Source: Bacteroidota bacterium
Lineage (GTDB): Bacteria; Bacteroidota; Bacteroidia; B-17B0; Aurantibacillaceae
Reading direction: 5' to 3'
DNA: 24,640 bases
Assembly (NCBI GenBank): GCA_025360565.1
Contig: JANYBY010000211.1
Coordinates: forward strand, 1 to 24,640
The position numbers and the translations under genes are program-made. A model generated the notes under the pieces. It had not been told where the DNA came from. It made no database searches and worked only from the letters and a program-made list of their open reading frames with translations. Below are positions 7,462 to 15,211 of the stretch, in pieces (positions within the stretch are counted from its first letter, which is position 1; the number at the start of each line of letters is the position of its first letter).

Positions 7462-7791
7462 ATGGCAAGTGATTGGGAGATACTTCAAAAAACATTGAAC
7501 GAGCGTTTTGGCGGCAATATGGATTACGATACCATGTTGTTCATGATCGGTTTAAACGAATTGGGTAAGCCATTTCAAAAATATAAAAAAGATCAAAAAC
7601 TGGAGGTAATGCACGTTGCTATTTGTACCTTGCTTGAACCTTTTGGTTTTTACGAATACAAAGGAAAAGACGAAGAGGGCTGGCCGCATTGGGAATTAAA
7701 AGAAAATTTACCTTATCTTGATGCCAAACAACAAAATAAACTGATCATTGATTCTATGATAGATTATTTTAAAAAAGGGGAATTTATTTAA
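7462..7791 (+). CDS. Conserved small hypothetical protein downstream of engB
   Basis: The 109-residue protein starts 3 nt after the engB stop. It is predicted to be soluble and mainly helical, with no signal peptide, membrane segment or catalytic motif I can name. Features are a conserved-looking aromatic stretch LEPFGFYEYKGKDEEGWPHW (about 53-72) and an acidic/lysine-rich C-terminus. I recall similar unnamed proteins in Bacteroidota, but assign no function. Position suggests coexpression with engB. Its stop codon overlaps by 4 nt (TTAA, 7788-7791) with the stop of the convergent sensor kinase gene. Confidence 0.8.
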   Translation: MASDWEILQKTLNERFGGNMDYDTMLFMIGLNELGKPFQKYKKDQKLEVMHVAICTLLEPFGFYEYKGKDEEGWPHWELKENLPYLDAKQQNKLIIDSMIDYFKKGEFI

Positions 7792-9239
7792 GGCTTAGCA
7801 GCCGGAAAATTTATTGAAAAAGAAGTGCCGGCTTTTGATGTTACATTTATTTTCCCATCCAACTGTTCAACCAATGAATAAATTAGTTGTAAGCCCAATG
7901 TTTCGGGGTCGGCGCGATTTATTTTTTTAGATAAACCGATCCCATTATCCGAAACGTTTAAATGATATTCGTTTTTGACTTCCAAATTACCAAACTCCAC
8001 GGTGACCTCGCCTTTTTTATTTCCGGGAAATGCGTATTTAAACGCATTTGAAAGCAATTCGTTAATAATAATGCCGCACGGAATGGCTCTGCTTATATCA
8101 ATAAATTCGTTTATAACATTTACGTTTAAATTTATTTTAATGTTGTTTGCAATATTATAGGTTTGCGAAATGTAGTTGACCAATTCGGTTAAATAATCTT
8201 TTATTTTTATGGTGGAGAGGTTTTTTGATTTGTAAAGTAGTTCGTGAATAATGGCCATTGATTTTATTCTGCCAATACTTTCAATGTATTTTTCTTTTGC
8301 CGCTTCATCCTCTATCTTATCGGCTTGCAAATTTAATAGGCTCGAAATAATTTGTAAATTATTTTTAACCCGATGGTGGATCTCTTTTAACAAAACTTCT
8401 TTTTCCATTAACGAAGATTTTGTTTTTTCTTCAATTTTTTTTCTTTCCAAAAACGCGGGAACGGTTACCATTGATTTTAAAAGATTTTTTTTGCCCTTGC
8501 CAAGATATTGATCAATTTTATGAGGCGGTGCCATAATAAACGTACAATGTTTATCGCCCTTTGCCCTACAAGTAATTTCAACGGCGGTTAATGTAAGGCC
8601 AAAACTGGCTTCGCACCAGCCGCTCGAATAGCCCGAATTCATTACACATACAGGGGTCTTCGATTTTTTTCCGGCTTTCAGCCAACTATCCGCTTCAAAG
8701 GAATAAGGATGGTTGTATTTAATAAAAAAATTGTCATCGGCGCTCGGCCTGCTCCCTTTTAAAATATCTACAAAAGCCCAGCCCGAGTGGGCAAAATGTA
8801 CAGGGCCGGCCGATAATTTGCTGATAGGATCTTTTAAACCCATTTTTTTGTGAAAATTTCGCGCGTCTTCGATCCCTAGCATATGCGCCAGATCAAATAA
8901 AATATTTTTCCCAATGCTTAAAGCTTCCTCATTTCCTCTATCACTGTAATAATGCGAAATAGAATTTAAAAATTCGAGCGATAAAGCAGATGCCCGCACC
9001 AATATATAACGCTCGCCGTTTATTTCAATGGTTCCTTTCGAAGGTGTTATGCGCAGCGATTCAAAATATTTGCCAACGGTTTTTTGAGCTTTGTCAAAAA
9101 TAGGCTGTATCTCTTTGGGCACTTTTACAGTAGGTCCCGCATCGGTATCAGTTTTGAGTAACCTGAGTTTTTTGTTCTCAAGTTTCAGCTTAATTAATTC
9201 AGCTTTTAATTTTGTAATGGTATCGGTGTTTTTATTCAT
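7788..9239 (-). CDS. Soluble sensor histidine kinase: XylR_N/V4R sensor fused to HisKA_2 and HATPase
   Basis: The 483-residue protein lacks a signal peptide and membrane helices. A coiled-coil start (about 5-30) leads to an XylR_N-like region at about 55-130 and a V4R small-molecule domain at about 150-236, recognisable by HFAHSGW, SGYSSGWCEASFGL and EITCRAKGDKHCTF, with Cys198, Cys209, Cys224 and Cys232. A linker helix (265-283) joins it to a HisKA_2 dimerisation domain, LLKEIHHRVKNNLQ, with probable phosphorylated His289. The HATPase domain has NELLSNAFKYAF (N box), DNGIG (431-435) and LGLQLI. V4R domains usually sit on sigma-54 activators that sense aromatic compounds; here the same sensor feeds a kinase. 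No response regulator adjoins it. It is convergent with the gene at 7462-7791. Confidence 0.88.
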   Translation of the reverse strand: MNKNTDTITKLKAELIKLKLENKKLRLLKTDTDAGPTVKVPKEIQPIFDKAQKTVGKYFESLRITPSKGTIEINGERYILVRASALSLEFLNSISHYYSDRGNEEALSIGKNILFDLAHMLGIEDARNFHKKMGLKDPISKLSAGPVHFAHSGWAFVDILKGSRPSADDNFFIKYNHPYSFEADSWLKAGKKSKTPVCVMNSGYSSGWCEASFGLTLTAVEITCRAKGDKHCTFIMAPPHKIDQYLGKGKKNLLKSMVTVPAFLERKKIEEKTKSSLMEKEVLLKEIHHRVKNNLQIISSLLNLQADKIEDEAAKEKYIESIGRIKSMAIIHELLYKSKNLSTIKIKDYLTELVNYISQTYNIANNIKINLNVNVINEFIDISRAIPCGIIINELLSNAFKYAFPGNKKGEVTVEFGNLEVKNEYHLNVSDNGIGLSKKINRADPETLGLQLIYSLVEQLDGKINVTSKAGTSFSINFPAAKP

Positions 9240-9612
9240 CAGATAAATACCGGTATTTGGATGATTGAAATTAATTAAAAATTTATTATAATTGGAAAAT
9301 ACTTGAATTTGGTTTAATTGAAAGAGAGATTCTTACAGCTTTGCTGCGAGGCTGCGCTCGATTTTTGCCACTAATTCCACCAATTTTCTCCAATCAGGTG
9401 TTTTGATCCCACTAATCTATGTTTACTAATTGAAATAGGTTTACATAGATTGGAGTAATTTTTGTAAACCCGGATTTGTGTTAATTTGTGTAATTCGTGG
9501 CAAAATACCCAACTGCAGAGCTGCGGAGCTATTCAATTAATACTCATTATTAGGGTTTTTTTACATTTATGCAGGCATATATTATAGTATTAAACTTAAC
9601 TTTACTTCCTTA
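9240..9612. other. 373-nt intergenic space between divergent kinases
   Basis: No coding potential was found. The space consists largely of the long imperfect palindrome at 9337-9530. A TACATTTA sequence at about 9560-9567 is a weak -7 candidate for the membrane kinase gene starting at 9613. Whether the V4R kinase has its own promoter in 9240-9330 is unclear. Confidence 0.6.
9337..9530. repeat. Long imperfect palindrome, TAATTCGTGGCAAAA type with flanking arms
   Basis: The left arm 9337-9425 and right arm 9440-9530 are reverse complements with insertions and mismatches over roughly 90 nt. Clear paired blocks are AGCTTTGCTGCG (left) against CTGCGGAGCT (right), TTTTTGCCACTAATTCCACC (9362-9381) against TGTAATTCGTGGCAAAA (9489-9505), and the inner AATCTATGT (9414-9422) against ACATAGATT (9443-9451). 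The core recurs in the repeat before engB (6694-6840). It lies between two kinase genes transcribed away from each other. Confidence 0.75.
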
Positions 9613-11160
9613 ATGAATAAGCGCATTCTGCCCATTATATCTATTGCCTTTTCAATTGCCTTATTGGCGTTGATCTTTATTCAAATTTATTTAATAAAGG
9701 GCGATTTTAGAGCTAATGAGGAACGCTTTGAACAAAATGTAAAAATAGCTTTAAACAATACCTCAACAAGACTCGAAAGATTCGACACAACCATTTCTTA
9801 CAAAAAAACAAGGATCAGAATTCAAGGGATTAAACAACTTGGCGTTTCATTCAACGGAAAAAATCCCGGATATTTTTATAAGATCTTCGAAACCATGGAT
9901 ACCGATAGCAATGGAAGACACTCAAGCCGATTTACGCAAAAAAATATTCCCGGCGATTCTATAGGCTCCAATCCTATTGATAAATTTTTGTTTCATAAAA
10001 ATGAACCGGCAAAATTACAAGCCGGCAGCAACGATCTGTTTCCGAAAAACACTTTTGGCGGAAATGATATTTTTGACGAGAGTTTTGAACAAAACCTGTA
10101 TCAAAACTACAAACAAAAAGCCGATACGGTTTTGCTCGATTCTATTTTAAAAATTGAATTAAAAAAACAAAATATAAAAGCAAAATACAAATACATAATT
10201 ACCTCTTTATATCCGGGCAGTTCGCATCACAGCAATTTAATTGAGGCCGAGGCCGAGGCCGATTCGCTTGGAATTTATAAAGTAAGCCTTTCGCCCAGCA
10301 ATCGTTTTGTGGATCCTCAATATTTGGTAGTGCGTTTTTTAGATCAGGAAAGTGCTATTTTTCGTAGTATGTGGGTGTTGTTAATGATGTCGGGTGTGGT
10401 AATAGTTATTCTTATTTTTTCATTTTATTATATCATGGCAAGTAATCTCAAGCAAAAAAAATTATCGGTTATTAAAAACGATTTTATCAGTAATATGACG
10501 CATGAGTTTAAAACGCCCATCAGCACCATTTCATTGGCAAGCGAAATGTTAAGCGATTCAAGTATTGCGCAAACACCCGATAAACAAAAACGTTTTTTAA
10601 AAATGATCCGCGATGAGAACAAACGTTTAAGTGTGCTGGTTGAAAGTATTTTGCAAACCTCTATTTTAGATAAGGGAGAGTTTAAATTGAAATTGACTGA
10701 ACTGGATGTGCATGAAATAATAAATACCGCCATCAGCAACACGCAATTATTGATCGATCAACGCAAGGGGCAAATTAACACGCATTTAAATGCGCAAAAA
10801 TTTATTTTGTATGCCGATAAAGTGCACCTCACAAACATTGTTTTTAATTTAATTGATAACGCTATAAAATACAGCCGCGAAGTGCCCCAAATTGGCATTA
10901 GCACCTACAATACCCCCGAAGGCATAATGATAGAGATAAAGGATAACGGAATTGGCATAAGCAAAGAAAACCAACGCAAGATCTTTGATAAATTTTACCG
11001 TGTACCAACCGGAAATGTGCATAATGTAAAAGGCTTTGGCTTAGGCCTGTCGTACGTTTTAGCGGTTATTTTGAAGCACAACGGTACCATTGCGGTAGAT
11101 AGTGAAGTGGGTAAGGGCAGTACCTTTAAACTGCACTTGCCATTTGACAATAAATGTTAA
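9613..11160 (+). CDS. Membrane sensor histidine kinase, RprX-like
   Basis: The 515-residue kinase has a first membrane helix at about 7-27, a periplasmic domain of roughly 220 residues with no recognised fold, and a second helix at about 251-277 (WVLLMMSGVVIVILIFSFYY). The cytoplasmic part has an H box, NDFISNMTHEFKTPISTISL, with probable phosphorylated His297, then NLIDNAIKYS (N box), DNGIGISKENQ (G1), and GFGLGLSYV. The layout matches the Bacteroidota RprX group. A tandem hexamer GAGGCC x3 (10243-10260) encodes Glu-Ala three times in the periplasmic part. The response regulator lies 241 nt downstream, past a MITE-like element. Confidence 0.93.
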   Translation: MNKRILPIISIAFSIALLALIFIQIYLIKGDFRANEERFEQNVKIALNNTSTRLERFDTTISYKKTRIRIQGIKQLGVSFNGKNPGYFYKIFETMDTDSNGRHSSRFTQKNIPGDSIGSNPIDKFLFHKNEPAKLQAGSNDLFPKNTFGGNDIFDESFEQNLYQNYKQKADTVLLDSILKIELKKQNIKAKYKYIITSLYPGSSHHSNLIEAEAEADSLGIYKVSLSPSNRFVDPQYLVVRFLDQESAIFRSMWVLLMMSGVVIVILIFSFYYIMASNLKQKKLSVIKNDFISNMTHEFKTPISTISLASEMLSDSSIAQTPDKQKRFLKMIRDENKRLSVLVESILQTSILDKGEFKLKLTELDVHEIINTAISNTQLLIDQRKGQINTHLNAQKFILYADKVHLTNIVFNLIDNAIKYSREVPQIGISTYNTPEGIMIEIKDNGIGISKENQRKIFDKFYRVPTGNVHNVKGFGLGLSYVLAVILKHNGTIAVDSEVGKGSTFKLHLPFDNKC

Positions 11161-11192
11161 AGATGTTAAAATTGGCATGGTAATGGATTACC

Positions 11193-11377
11193 TTTAACCG
11201 TAAATAGGCAGTAGAGTTCGTTATGAAAAGCAAGAGTTGCAAGGGATTTGAAAAGCGCAAGATTGAGGACTGTAAGAATATTTTTAAATATTTTGAAGCC
11301 CGCAAATCTGAGCATTTTCAAATACCGCAGTAAATGTTGCTTTGGAATAGAACTGTTATTGCCTATTTACGGTTTAA
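11193..11377. mobile_element. MITE-like inverted-repeat element with candidate 5-bp target duplication
   Basis: The element proper spans 11198-11372 (175 bp). Its ends are inverted: CCGTAAATAGGCAGTA at 11198-11213 faces ATTGCCTATTTACGG at 11358-11372, with 13 terminal bases perfectly matched. The complementarity continues inward to the centre, with paired blocks around GTTC, AAAGCAA, ATTTGAAAA and AATATTT, so the whole element is one imperfect hairpin. TTTAA flanks it directly on both sides (11193-11197 and 11373-11377). It has no ORF. Because TTTAA is close to its own reverse complement the duplication could be fortuitous. It separates the kinase from its response regulator. Confidence 0.7.
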
Positions 11378-11401
11378 ATAATAATTTAACAATTAAAAAT
11401 C

Positions 11402-12103
11402 ATGGAAACTGTTAAAACGAGAATACTGTTAGTAGAAGACGACGATAGCCTTGGCCCTCTTTTATTAGAATATTTAGAAGCAAAAGGTTTTGAAGCAAAA
11501 TTGGCAACAGACGGAAAAAAAGGTGGCGACATGTTTTTTAAAGGAACATTTGATCTGCTTTTGTTGGATGTGATGATGCCTGTTAAGGACGGATTAGCCC
11601 TTGCCAAAGAAATACGAATGGTTGATAAAAATGTGCCCATTATATTTTTAACCGCCAAGAGCATGAAGGAAGATACCATTGAAGGATTTAATGCCGGCGG
11701 AGATGATTATATAACAAAGCCGTTTAGTATGGAAGAATTGTTGGCGCGCATTACGGCTGTTTTACGCCGTACCAATAAAGTACGTTCAACCGAAAGTGAT
11801 GAGGTAAATTTTAAAATTGGTTCTTACCAATTTAATTCCGAAAAACAAGTACTTCAAAACCATGGCAGCGAACAAAAATTAACTACAAAAGAAAGTCAGC
11901 TACTGCGTTTATTATGCGTACATAAAAACGATGTGTTGGATAGGAACTTTGCACTTAAATCTATTTGGCACGACGATAATTATTTTAACGGTCGAAGTAT
12001 GGATGTTTACATAGCAAAGCTGCGTAAGTATTTAAAAGATGATTCGAAAGTAGAGATCATTAATATTCATGGTAAAGGGTTTAAACTTTTGGTTAACTCA
12101 TAA
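11402..12103 (+). CDS. OmpR-family response regulator, RprY-like
   Basis: The 233-residue regulator has a receiver domain at about 7-120 with acidic pocket Asp13/Asp14, phosphoacceptor Asp56 (LLLLDVMMP), Thr84 (IIFLTAK) and Lys106 (YITKPF), and a winged-helix C-terminal DNA-binding domain at about 135-232 ending GKGFKLLV. It is the likely partner of the kinase ending at 11160. The intervening MITE-like element may make them separately transcribed or unequally expressed; AT-rich sequence after the element (11373-11401) has no clear consensus promoter. A terminator follows the gene. Confidence 0.95.
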   Translation: METVKTRILLVEDDDSLGPLLLEYLEAKGFEAKLATDGKKGGDMFFKGTFDLLLLDVMMPVKDGLALAKEIRMVDKNVPIIFLTAKSMKEDTIEGFNAGGDDYITKPFSMEELLARITAVLRRTNKVRSTESDEVNFKIGSYQFNSEKQVLQNHGSEQKLTTKESQLLRLLCVHKNDVLDRNFALKSIWHDDNYFNGRSMDVYIAKLRKYLKDDSKVEIINIHGKGFKLLVNS

Positions 12104-12122
12104 TACTAAAAAAATGAATTTT

Positions 12123-12158
12123 AAAAAGTGTTCTGTAAAAGGAACGCTTTTTTTTTGT
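12123..12158 (+). terminator. Rho-independent terminator after the response regulator
   Basis: AAAGTGTTC (12125-12133) pairs with GAACGCTTT (12142-12150) through a 9-bp stem with one G-U pair, followed by a run of eight or more T. It starts about 20 nt after the stop codon of the regulator. Confidence 0.85.
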
Positions 12159-12200
12159 CAATTTTTTTTTAAACATGGCAAAATAAGGTATCAGATCGAG

Positions 12201-12322
12201 TGGCAATTTGTTGAAGTGGTTCGACAATTCGAGGAGGAACGACGACGCAATTTCTTCTAAAGTTTGCCAATAAGATCGCCATATTGCCAAGAAAAAATGA
12301 TTGAGAGAGGCTCGCAATAACG
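12201..12322. repeat. Inverted repeat of the CGAGGAGGAACGACG type
   Basis: The left arm contains CGACAATTCGAGGAGGAACG (12222-12241), followed by a GCAATTTCTT block. The right arm ends TCGCAATAACGG (12312-12323) and reads as a degenerate counterpart in reverse. The centre pairs TTTGCCAATAAGATCGCC with ATATTGCCAAG. It resembles the scattered CATTGCGAGGAGGAACGACG-type intergenic repeat I recall from many bacterial genomes; that recollection is not database-checked. It fills the convergent space between the regulator and the archaemetzincin gene. An open frame on the reverse strand across it is repeat-derived and not called. Confidence 0.7.
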
Positions 12323-12325
12323 GCA

Positions 12326-12356
12326 CGGTGTCAGTCGAGCCGAGTTGAGGTCTCAT
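12326..12356. repeat. Half-copy of a TGTCAGTCGAGC-type repeat
   Basis: The stretch GGTGTCAGTCGAGCCGAGTT, then GAGGTCTC, resembles one arm of another intergenic palindrome seen in Bacteroidota (TGTCAGTCGAG family, from memory). A second arm is not visible, so it may be a remnant. It lies next to the CGAGGAGG-type repeat. The remaining bases to 12401 hold nothing I recognise. Confidence 0.4.
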
Positions 12357-12401
12357 TAATTCTATGTTACCTAAGTTCCAAACGTTACCAAGGTTTGCCG
12401 A

Positions 12402-13022
12402 TTAAAACCGCCACCCCTTACTCTCCAAATGCGCTTTACATTTTGGACAAAATTCTTTTTCTTGGTTCGTATTATTTTTGCCTTCGGCATCGCGCATAAA
12501 ACAAGTTTTAACGGGGCAGTGCGGCAGGCCTTGTGTATGGCCAAGTTCGTGAATGCTTAGTTTAAAAAACTGTTCAAACACATCTCTTTTTTTTGATAAA
12601 CGAAAATAAGAAACCACGCATGAACTGCCGGGTTGAAATCCTAAACCCATAATGCCGTAATCTTTTATTGCATCTTTTTCGGCGCTAATGTCCTTACTCG
12701 TCATGCCAATAGTAACGTGGCTCTGCGGTGTTTGACCGCGTAAAATATTTATCAGCGAATCGGCGCGGTAACGGTTGCGTGGTTTATAAAAAGCACGTTG
12801 AGGTAAGGGGAGGGTTTTTTTTAATTGTATGTTGGGATAGATGACCGAAAGTTTTTTAAAAACTGAATCCACATATTTTTTTGGAAGATCGCTGTAAGGC
12901 TGAAGGTCGATAATGATTGCTTCGGCGCTTTTTTTAGGTGGAGAAGTTACTTTATTGGTGTTTATTTTTGAAGGGAAGTGAAAGGGAATACCACTCGCTA
13001 AAAAACTCAGAAAAAAATACAA
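12402..13022 (-). CDS. Archaemetzincin-like zinc metalloprotease, probably exported
   Basis: The C-terminal third carries the archaemetzincin signature: HELGHTQGLPHC (158-169), Cys174, Met176, then CPKC (192-195). His158, His162 and His168 should bind the catalytic zinc, with Glu159 as base; the four cysteines fit the second zinc site of peptidase family M54. The upstream block GLGFQPGSSCVVSYFRL also fits. The spacing from Met176 to Cys192 is 15 residues, against about 17 in the published family motif. The start is unsure: the called start is TTG at 13020-13022, giving a short hydrophobic leader (MYFFLSFLASGIP); the frame continues upstream as a better signal peptide but with only ATT or ATA as possible starts. 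It is probably exported or a lipid-free periplasmic enzyme; substrates are unknown. Confidence 0.85.
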   Translation of the reverse strand: MYFFLSFLASGIPFHFPSKINTNKVTSPPKKSAEAIIIDLQPYSDLPKKYVDSVFKKLSVIYPNIQLKKTLPLPQRAFYKPRNRYRADSLINILRGQTPQSHVTIGMTSKDISAEKDAIKDYGIMGLGFQPGSSCVVSYFRLSKKRDVFEQFFKLSIHELGHTQGLPHCPVKTCFMRDAEGKNNTNQEKEFCPKCKAHLESKGWRF

Positions 13023-13072
13023 GGCAATTAAATATGGATTTTTTGTAGAAAATATTTTTCAAGTCTAAGCTA

Positions 13073-13081
13073 CAAAATTTA
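13073..13081 (-). promoter_or_regulatory. Candidate -7 region for the archaemetzincin-like gene
   Basis: On the reverse strand TAAATTTTG matches TAnnTTTG with one extra spacer base. It would place the transcript start near 13066, about 45 nt ahead of the TTG start. It is weak because of the spacing. Confidence 0.25.
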
Positions 13082-13165
13082 ACGTTGTAAGAAGAACCGC
13101 AGAAGTGAAATTTTTGTTTTTTTAAGATTTATACAACATTGGCAAAGTTAACTTGAAAAAAGGTT

Positions 13166-15190
13166 TTAAACACGTACTGCAATTACACAAACGTCATCTA
13201 CCTGTTCCAATTGCCCTTTCCAATCGTTAAATACTTTATCAAGATGGGCCTTTTGTTCGTTTAAAGTTTTGGCTCTTTGGTTCACAAAAAATGCGCTGAG
13301 TTGCTTGTATTTAAATTTTTTTCCTTTTGGCCCGCCAAACTGATCCGCCAACCCATCTGTAAATAAGAGAACAGTATCTCCTTTTTCAACTTCAAGTAAA
13401 TGCGTGGTAAATGGTTTTTGATTTTCTATCAGTCCAATGGGTTGTTTATCCGGTTTTATTTCTATCAACGGAACATCGCTATTTTTTCCTTTCACAATCC
13501 AAAGCGAGTTGTTGGCGCCGGCCCATGTATAAATGTTGGTGCGAAGATCTTTTACAAGCAGGGAAATATCCATACCATCCTTTACTTCCTGACCACTTTT
13601 TTTAAAATTCTCTATCACCAATTCTCTGGCTTTGTCTAAAATGTTACCGACATCGGTTAACTTAAATTCTTTCACGCAGCGTGAAAGCGCGTTGGAGCAA
13701 ACTACACTTACCAGCGCCCCCGGTACGCCATGGCCAGTACAATCGGCAGCGGCGTAAAAGATGTGTGAGGCTGTAGTTTCAAAAAAATAAAAATCGCCGG
13801 CCACTATATCTTTAGGCCGATAAAACAAAAAGCTTTCAGGAAATTGTTTTTTAATATCTTCTTCCCGCGCTAAAATGGCTGTTTGAATTCGTTTAGCATA
13901 GTTAATGGAATCAATGATCTCTTTTTGTTTTTCTTCTACCAATTGTTTTTGTAGTTCAATTAATTTATTGGCTTTTTGTTTTTGCCTGTATGCGTTCAGC
14001 GAGATGATGGCGATGATCAGCATGAGCGCAAAACCCGCGATACCGGAGTAGGTAATATTTTTTTGTCGCGTGATCTCGTTCTCATGATCTACCTGTGCGA
14101 GTTTTTTTTCTTGATTATTTTTTAGACTATCGGCAGTCGCTTTTTTTTCAAATTCAAACTTTAATTGTTGTTGTATGGCCAGGTTCTTTAATTCGCGGTT
14201 GTTAATGCTGTCGTTCATGGCTACAAACTCTTCGTACATCGTCAACGCTTTGCCTGCCTGCCCGGTTTTTTTATAGATCTGGTACAATATACTGCAAGCG
14301 TTTGAGGTTTGTCGCGGAAATTTTTGGATCTTGGCAATACTATAACTTTTTAATGCAAACTCCGTGGCCTTTGCCATATTGCCCATCGCAAAGTAGCTTT
14401 TTCCTACACGCATGTAAATATTACCTTCCCCTTCCAAGTCGTGCAGTTTAATATAATATTTAACGGCTACATCAAAAAATTTAAACGCACTGTCATATTT
14501 TTTTCTGCCACTTAATATCATCCCAAGACTACAATATGACAAAGCAAGTCCATGCGTATCCTTTAATTCTTCGCGCAATTTTAAACTTTTTAAAAAATAA
14601 TATTGGGCTTTGGCATCATCTTTTTTTCCGTAATGTAGCATGCCTATGTTGTTAAAACTTAGAGCGGCATCTTTTTTGTAACCGTACTTCAACTGCATGG
14701 CGATGGCCTTTTCATGATACATGATAGCATTCTTAAAGTTATCCAACGTAGAATATGCGGCGGCTAAATTGCCGTAACATTCGGAAACACCGATCGGATT
14801 ATTTTTTACGCTTTCGTGGATCTTTAATGCCGCCAAAAAATAATCTAAAGCTTGTTTTACTTTGCCTTGGGTAAAGGTCACAAAACCTAAGAGGTTATAG
14901 GTGTTGGCGTGCGCCAAGGTATAATTTCTTAATTCATCATTTGAAAACTTTTCGGGTTGTTTCAGTTTACTTTCGCAAATATCTAAAGCAAGTTTACCAA
15001 GCGTTAAACTTGAATCTGCGTTTTGCCGAACCAGAATATCACTCCACGATAAAAGCCCTTTTATTTTTTTTAGATCGTCTTTTTCACTACTGTAAGCCTT
15101 GCTCAATGAGTCTAACTGGTGCGCGTATTGCGCCAATGAAATAGTAGCGTTAAATAAGAAAAGTGTAAACAGGATCCAGATCTTTTTCAT
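13166..15190 (-). CDS. TPR sensor with cytoplasmic SpoIIE/PP2C-type phosphatase domain
   Basis: The 674-residue protein has a signal peptide (MKKIWILFTLFLFNATISLAQ), about six tetratricopeptide repeats at roughly 90-330 (for example ALDYFLAALKIHES, AIMYHEKAIAMQLKYG, AQYYFLKSLKLREE), a charged coiled coil, one membrane helix at about 375-398, a second coiled coil and a SpoIIE phosphatase domain at about 460-674. Metal-site motifs are intact: DIVAGDFYFF, AAADCTGHGVPGALVS, LLFTDGLADQ and QVDDVCVIAV. The TPR part should be periplasmic and the phosphatase cytoplasmic. Such proteins act as Ser/Thr phosphatases in partner-switching or other signalling; no anti-sigma partner is nearby. It follows the RidA gene by 21 nt and is probably cotranscribed with it. 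Confidence 0.92.
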   Translation of the reverse strand: MKKIWILFTLFLFNATISLAQYAHQLDSLSKAYSSEKDDLKKIKGLLSWSDILVRQNADSSLTLGKLALDICESKLKQPEKFSNDELRNYTLAHANTYNLLGFVTFTQGKVKQALDYFLAALKIHESVKNNPIGVSECYGNLAAAYSTLDNFKNAIMYHEKAIAMQLKYGYKKDAALSFNNIGMLHYGKKDDAKAQYYFLKSLKLREELKDTHGLALSYCSLGMILSGRKKYDSAFKFFDVAVKYYIKLHDLEGEGNIYMRVGKSYFAMGNMAKATEFALKSYSIAKIQKFPRQTSNACSILYQIYKKTGQAGKALTMYEEFVAMNDSINNRELKNLAIQQQLKFEFEKKATADSLKNNQEKKLAQVDHENEITRQKNITYSGIAGFALMLIIAIISLNAYRQKQKANKLIELQKQLVEEKQKEIIDSINYAKRIQTAILAREEDIKKQFPESFLFYRPKDIVAGDFYFFETTASHIFYAAADCTGHGVPGALVSVVCSNALSRCVKEFKLTDVGNILDKARELVIENFKKSGQEVKDGMDISLLVKDLRTNIYTWAGANNSLWIVKGKNSDVPLIEIKPDKQPIGLIENQKPFTTHLLEVEKGDTVLLFTDGLADQFGGPKGKKFKYKQLSAFFVNQRAKTLNEQKAHLDKVFNDWKGQLEQVDDVCVIAVRV

Positions 15191-15211
15191 AACAGACAGA
15201 AAGATGTACCT

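Noticed and set aside
12191..12260. tRNA- or ncRNA-like look of the GTGGTTCGACAATTCGAGG stretch
   Set aside because: No acceptor stem, anticodon arm or T-loop pairing fits; the sequence is explained by the CGAGGAGG-type repeat.
12093..12356. 87-codon reverse-strand open frame
   Set aside because: It runs through intergenic repeats and the regulator's terminator and resembles no protein I recognise.
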